Assembly (NCBI GenBank): GCA_018993265.1
Contig: JAGKSW010000145.1
Location: 1 to 46,998 of the forward strand
Source: Nostoc sp. TH1S01
Lineage (GTDB): Bacteria > Cyanobacteriota > Cyanobacteriia > Cyanobacteriales > Nostocaceae
Direction of reading: 5' to 3'
DNA: 46,998 nt
The notes below the pieces were generated by a model. The model saw nothing but the letters and a program-made list of their open reading frames with translations, searched no databases and was not told the DNA's origin. The position numbers and the translations under genes are program-made. Positions 44,241-46,998 of this stretch are shown piece by piece; positions within the stretch are counted from its first letter, which is position 1, and every line of letters starts with the position of its first letter.

Positions 44241-44712
44241 TTTGCGATCCTATTAACTCTAATGGCGTGACTAATGTGGGAACGTATAAACCCAGCATAA
44301 CGTTCAGCCGTCGAATATGCCCAAACTTGTTAGCATTTGCTAAGTGGCGGCAATTCCAAGTCAACAGAAAATCACATTTATGATAAGAAGCCAAGGCAAG
44401 ATGTAGTGCATCTCCAAGAGGATCGCTAGGCATTAAGTGTTGCTGAATATACACTTCAACAATTTGGGTGATTGCAGATTCAATTGGAACAAATAATAAA
44501 TTGCTAATCAGTTCTATTGCTTCCCTCTTGCTGGGAAAGTTACCTCGATTGAGTTCATCCAACACTGCAATACTAGTTACAAGCTCATAGTTCTCTTTTG
44601 CATTGTTCCACCATTCCCGTGTCCACTGTCGCCGTGCTACCATATCAGGCTCAGTACGCACCTCGTAATAAAAACTGGGAATAGATGTTTCAATGTAAAC
44701 TTTTGGCTTCAT
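44230..44712 (-). CDS. PIN-domain ribonuclease (VapC-like toxin)
   Basis: 160-residue PIN-domain protein. Acidic residues of the active site are Glu8 (VYIETSIPSFY, where most VapC have Asp), Glu53 (LDELNRG), Asp101 (SDPLGDALHLALA) and Asp114 (KCDFLLTWNCRHLAN). The C-terminus has PTLVTPLELIG, the common TPxEL end of this group. Probably cuts RNA and is held by the downstream 63-residue protein. A toxin-antitoxin pair on the nifD element could help keep the element in vegetative cells. Confidence 0.85.
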   Translation of the reverse strand: MKPKVYIETSIPSFYYEVRTEPDMVARRQWTREWWNNAKENYELVTSIAVLDELNRGNFPSKREAIELISNLLFVPIESAITQIVEVYIQQHLMPSDPLGDALHLALASYHKCDFLLTWNCRHLANANKFGHIRRLNVMLGLYVPTLVTPLELIGSQNDE

Positions 44713-44851
44713 TGTGGTAAGGAATCAAATAAGAGCGTGACAATATTTTAGCGATCGCACCAATTACCTAAAGTAGTGATCATATATTCAATCAAGACAA
44801 ACAGTAATTTACTATTATATTTCTTTATTTGAATTAATTTCAAGCAACTAA

Positions 44852-45475
44852 CTACTCATTACTGAATTGCTGAACAATTGCCTGCACAATAGCCAAAATA
44901 GCCCCTACATTATCCAAATAATATCTCTGCTGATCAAGAAAAGCTATTTTTTGGGAAAGTTGCAGAAATTGCCATACTTCTCCTGTTGTTACACATCCAT
45001 ACACAGGTTTTTCTGCTTGGTTAGCTGAACGATTAAATAAATCTGCTGCTACCATTTGGGCGATACATTGTCCTAACCCAGCTTCAACATCATTTTTCTT
45101 AGCTTCTACAATGGTGATAATTGGCGAGGTCTACGACGGGCTGCGCCTACGCAAAGGTGGTAAAGGTGGAGCTAATGCGAGAATAAAATCACATTCTCCT
45201 ATCAAACCTTGGCTTGGATCAACATCTAGTATTTGTCCAGAAAAAATAGCTAACCTCTCTTGGCTGATATCGCGGCAGGCTAGTAAAATCGGTGCAATAA
45301 TAAACTCACTCCGAGCTTTTTCACTAATCAAAAATAATTGGGTTCGCTTTTTGAGAGTTTCATCCAACCAAGCAGGTATAGGAAGAGGTACAAGCTGGGG
45401 AAACAGATCAGCTTCTTGGGTAGTGATTCCCAAATCAGTCGCAGCCTTTTCTAGGGTAAAGTCACTGTAAGCCAT
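44852..45475 (-). pseudogene. PD-(D/E)XK nuclease paralogue broken by a repeat insertion
   Basis: One frame of 208 codons encodes a paralogue of the intact protein at 45644-46246, but codon 115 is TAG (45131-45133). Before it: MAYSDFTLEKAATDLGITTQ through GECDFILALAPP. After it: PIITIVEAKKNDVEAGLGQCIAQMVAADLF, aligning with VVVIVEAKKADLRTGFGQCIAEMVAAQRF. The stop lies in a GC-rich insert (GCGCAGCCCGTCGTAGACC on the coding strand, ~45119-45145) that looks like a Nostoc interspersed repeat. Insert length keeps the frame; only the TAG breaks the gene. Divergent from its intact paralogue, which starts 169 bases away. Confidence 0.85.
45112..45148. repeat. GC-rich interspersed repeat inserted in the nuclease gene
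   Basis: GGTCTACGACGGGCTGCGCC and the next few bases (TACGC) differ strongly in composition from the surrounding A+T-rich element. I recall this word as common in Nostoc genomes. It introduces the TAG into the reverse-strand gene. Confidence 0.65.
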
Positions 45476-45643
45476 AGTTTTGCAGTGCTTTGATTGTATT
45501 ATGATATATGCCCTAGCGTAGCTTAACCGTAGCTATTGTATGGAGTTGGTAGGTTATTGCCAGAACGTTAGGCGGACGCGGCTGCTAGAAACAAGTCTTA
45601 AATCGCTAAACTGAATCTAGACTTGTAAATAAAATTAGTAATT

Positions 45644-46246
45644 ATGCCTTATAGCCAGTTTACAACTATCAGTAAAGTTAAAGAAGCTTTTGGATTAAAA
45701 ACACAGGAAGGTGGAAGATTTATTCCCCCAACTGAACCAATAGAAGCATCTGCTACACTGACTGCATATCTTGAAGAAAGTCTACCACTTGCTGCTTCTG
45801 CTAGTGAAAAAGCGCGTTCTGAGGGGATTATTTACCCGGTATTATTGGAAGTTAGACGCATTTTAAGCCGTCAAATTAGCTTATTTTCTGGAGAAGATTT
45901 TACAGTTGATGAGGCAGTTGGACTTAATGGAATGTGTGATTTTCTGTTAAGTAAATCGCCAGAAGTTCTAGAAATTGAAGCACCTGTAGTTGTAATTGTA
46001 GAGGCTAAAAAAGCAGACTTAAGAACTGGATTCGGACAATGTATTGCAGAGATGGTTGCAGCGCAAAGATTTAATGCTGCAAAAAATCGTCCGATTTCGG
46101 TTATTTATGGTTCGATTAGTAATGGTACGCAATGGCGATTTTTGAAGTTAGACGAGAATCTTGTGACTATCGACTTGATGGATTATCCTCTCCCGCCTGT
46201 GGAAGAAATTCTAGGAATTTTAGTGTGGATGGTGAAAAATAGTTAA
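45644..46246 (+). CDS. PD-(D/E)XK nuclease-like protein, intact paralogue
   Basis: 200 residues. The nuclease signature is Asp99 (NGMCDFLLSKSPEV), Glu120-Ala-Lys122 (VVVIVEAKKADLRTGFGQCIAEM) with Gln132 downstream. The N-terminus FTTISKVKEAFGLKT and the SEKARSEGIIYPVLLEVRRI helix are shared with the broken paralogue. Such small nucleases resemble the N-terminal domain of type I restriction R subunits and Rpn-type transposon proteins. Divergent from its broken sister and convergent with a DNA methyltransferase gene, 56 bases away. Confidence 0.75.
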   Translation: MPYSQFTTISKVKEAFGLKTQEGGRFIPPTEPIEASATLTAYLEESLPLAASASEKARSEGIIYPVLLEVRRILSRQISLFSGEDFTVDEAVGLNGMCDFLLSKSPEVLEIEAPVVVIVEAKKADLRTGFGQCIAEMVAAQRFNAAKNRPISVIYGSISNGTQWRFLKLDENLVTIDLMDYPLPPVEEILGILVWMVKNS

Positions 46247-46302
46247 TTGATGTGTGGGAATATTAAGAAGAGCTAGTGCGATCGCCTGAATTAAATTTCC
46301 AC

Positions 46303-46998
46303 TCAACAATTAAGGCGTTGGCGAGAACTTGACTGTGCCATAATATTGCTTTCTATCCAAAGTCTGCCTTCATGAAGTGGAACATCATGTTTTCTGTTTT
46401 TCCACTTGACATTCCGTTGTCTAATCTGTTCAAAAGACCAACAATCAAAACCTGCTGTGATCGCTAATTCACCTAACCACTTCTCAACAGGAACATATAC
46501 ACCATAAGGTGCTGAATCTCCCACTACAATGCAAACTTGACAATTATCTGTTGTAACTCGATGCAGAGAGTGGAATACAAATGCCATGTCAGCAAAATAA
46601 GCAGTAATCATTGTATGATATGCTTTATTGCCACCCTTAGTTGCTCTAACTTCTTCTAACTCTTTACAAACAGGTATTAGTTCATCTTTGATTGGTTCAA
46701 TAACAGATTCAGCTATCAAAGCATCTAAGCTAAGTTTTTCTTTAGAAACGTGCTGTGAACTTGAGCGTATTAAAAACTTACGCACTGTCTCATGTAAATC
46801 ACCCCAAGAATTAACTTCACCCCAAAAAGTCATTTCGAGACGTGTTGCATCTGCGTAATCATAATTATTTGCATAGGGTTGAGATGTGATAACTAAATCA
46901 ATTAATTTATCTGGAACACCTGTTAAATTTCTCGCATCACCTTGAATAAAATTAGTTCGGCTGGCTTTAGTAAGAGGTAAGGATTCAGGTAACAGAGT
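46303..46998 (-). CDS. DNA methyltransferase, partial (5' end beyond the window)
   Basis: C-terminal part of an amino-DNA methyltransferase; the frame is open from the right edge for 231 codons to the stop at 46303. Motif IV reads VITSQPYANNYDYADATRLEM, where relatives have TSPPY: the first Pro of the SPPY catalytic motif is Gln (codon at 46879-46881). FIQGDARNL before it is the region preceding motif IV, and QVCIVVGDSAPYGVYVPVEKWLGELAITAGFDC suits motifs VI-VIII. The ATG at 46833 seen alone would cut off motif IV and is not the start. With the nuclease next to it this may be a modified restriction pair or a regulatory methylase. Confidence 0.8.
   Translation of the reverse strand, partial: TLLPESLPLTKASRTNFIQGDARNLTGVPDKLIDLVITSQPYANNYDYADATRLEMTFWGEVNSWGDLHETVRKFLIRSSSQHVSKEKLSLDALIAESVIEPIKDELIPVCKELEEVRATKGGNKAYHTMITAYFADMAFVFHSLHRVTTDNCQVCIVVGDSAPYGVYVPVEKWLGELAITAGFDCWSFEQIRQRNVKWKNRKHDVPLHEGRLWIESNIMAQSSSRQRLNC

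Larger units (their letters stand above)
41279..46998. mobile_element. nifD element, left part (continues past the right edge)
   Basis: Everything right of the 11-base core is element DNA. Most genes run on the minus strand, towards nifD. Cargo seen: coiled-coil membrane protein, small helical protein, antitoxin-like protein, PIN toxin with partner, broken and intact nuclease paralogues, and a DNA methyltransferase. No xisA and no second core within 5.7 kb, so the element is longer than that (11 kb in PCC 7120). Base composition is more A+T-rich than nifHD. Confidence 0.85.

Noticed and set aside
44852-45055. 67-codon ORF starting MVAADLF as a gene by itself
   Set aside because: It is the 3' part of the frame that begins at 45475; similarity to the intact paralogue continues upstream of that Met to the TAG.
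46303-46833. Methyltransferase starting at the ATG at 46833
   Set aside because: The frame is open to the window edge and motif IV lies upstream of that Met, so the true start is beyond the window.

Overview
The window comes from the chromosome of a heterocyst-forming, nitrogen-fixing cyanobacterium of the Nostoc/Anabaena type. The evidence is: nifS, nifU, nifH and nifD in Anabaena order; nifV-nifZ-nifT behind a cysE-type nifP; a XisF-type serine recombinase next to an fdxN remnant; many GCGATCGC (HIP1) octamers (e.g. 281-288); heptamer short tandem repeats between genes; and small proteins (Asr1405/Asl0597-like, DUF2949) that I know only from cyanobacteria. I could not run a search, so family names rest on motif reading and memory.

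Layout, left to right. 1-2680: an open frame running off the left end, then a secreted galactose/glyoxal-oxidase-like protein with AbfB domains. 3435-7710: the accessory nitrogenase cluster nifP, two small cyanobacterial genes, nifV-nifZ-nifT (homocitrate for FeMo-co plus assembly helpers), and a [2Fe-2S] thioredoxin-like protein. 7829-19820: a PD-(D/E)XK nuclease, a penicillin-acylase-family enzyme, a DrrAB-like ABC exporter whose ATPase has an in-frame stop, MarR, an MFS exporter, and a 1485-residue hybrid histidine kinase. 19821-26614: two MITE-like elements, a CHRD/PEP-CTERM protein, the sulfate importer genes sbpA-cysT-cysW, a zinc-ribbon protein and ilvA. 26802-34237: HAD phosphatase, Uma2 nuclease, MtfA-like peptidase, a frameshifted DUF262/HNH gene, xisH-xisI, hisD and a PAP2 phosphatase. 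34340-36401: a multi-hairpin repeat, a small ORF, xisF and the right border of an fdxN element with the last 19 codons of fdxN. 36404-41288: nifS-nifU-nifH-nifD. 41279-46998: the first 5.7 kb of a nifD element, which interrupts nifD at an 11-bp core and runs past the window.

The central biology is developmental DNA rearrangement. In vegetative cells both fdxN and nifD are broken. In the known Anabaena system, XisF (with XisH and XisI) and XisA excise the two elements during heterocyst formation and rebuild the fdxN-nifSUHDK operon. This window shows one border of each element. The nifD element carries a defence-like cargo: a PIN toxin with partner, an antitoxin-like protein, two divergent nuclease paralogues (one broken), a DNA methyltransferase with an altered motif IV, and a long membrane-anchored coiled-coil protein. 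If XisF acts at the border seen here, everything to its left, including nifPVZT, hisD and ilvA, lies on the element side. That would be a very large element or a chromosome rearrangement.

Four other genes show recent damage or possible switching: the ABC ATPase (ochre stop), the DUF262/HNH gene (32-bp tandem duplication), a nuclease in the nifD element (repeat insertion with a TAG), and fdxN itself.
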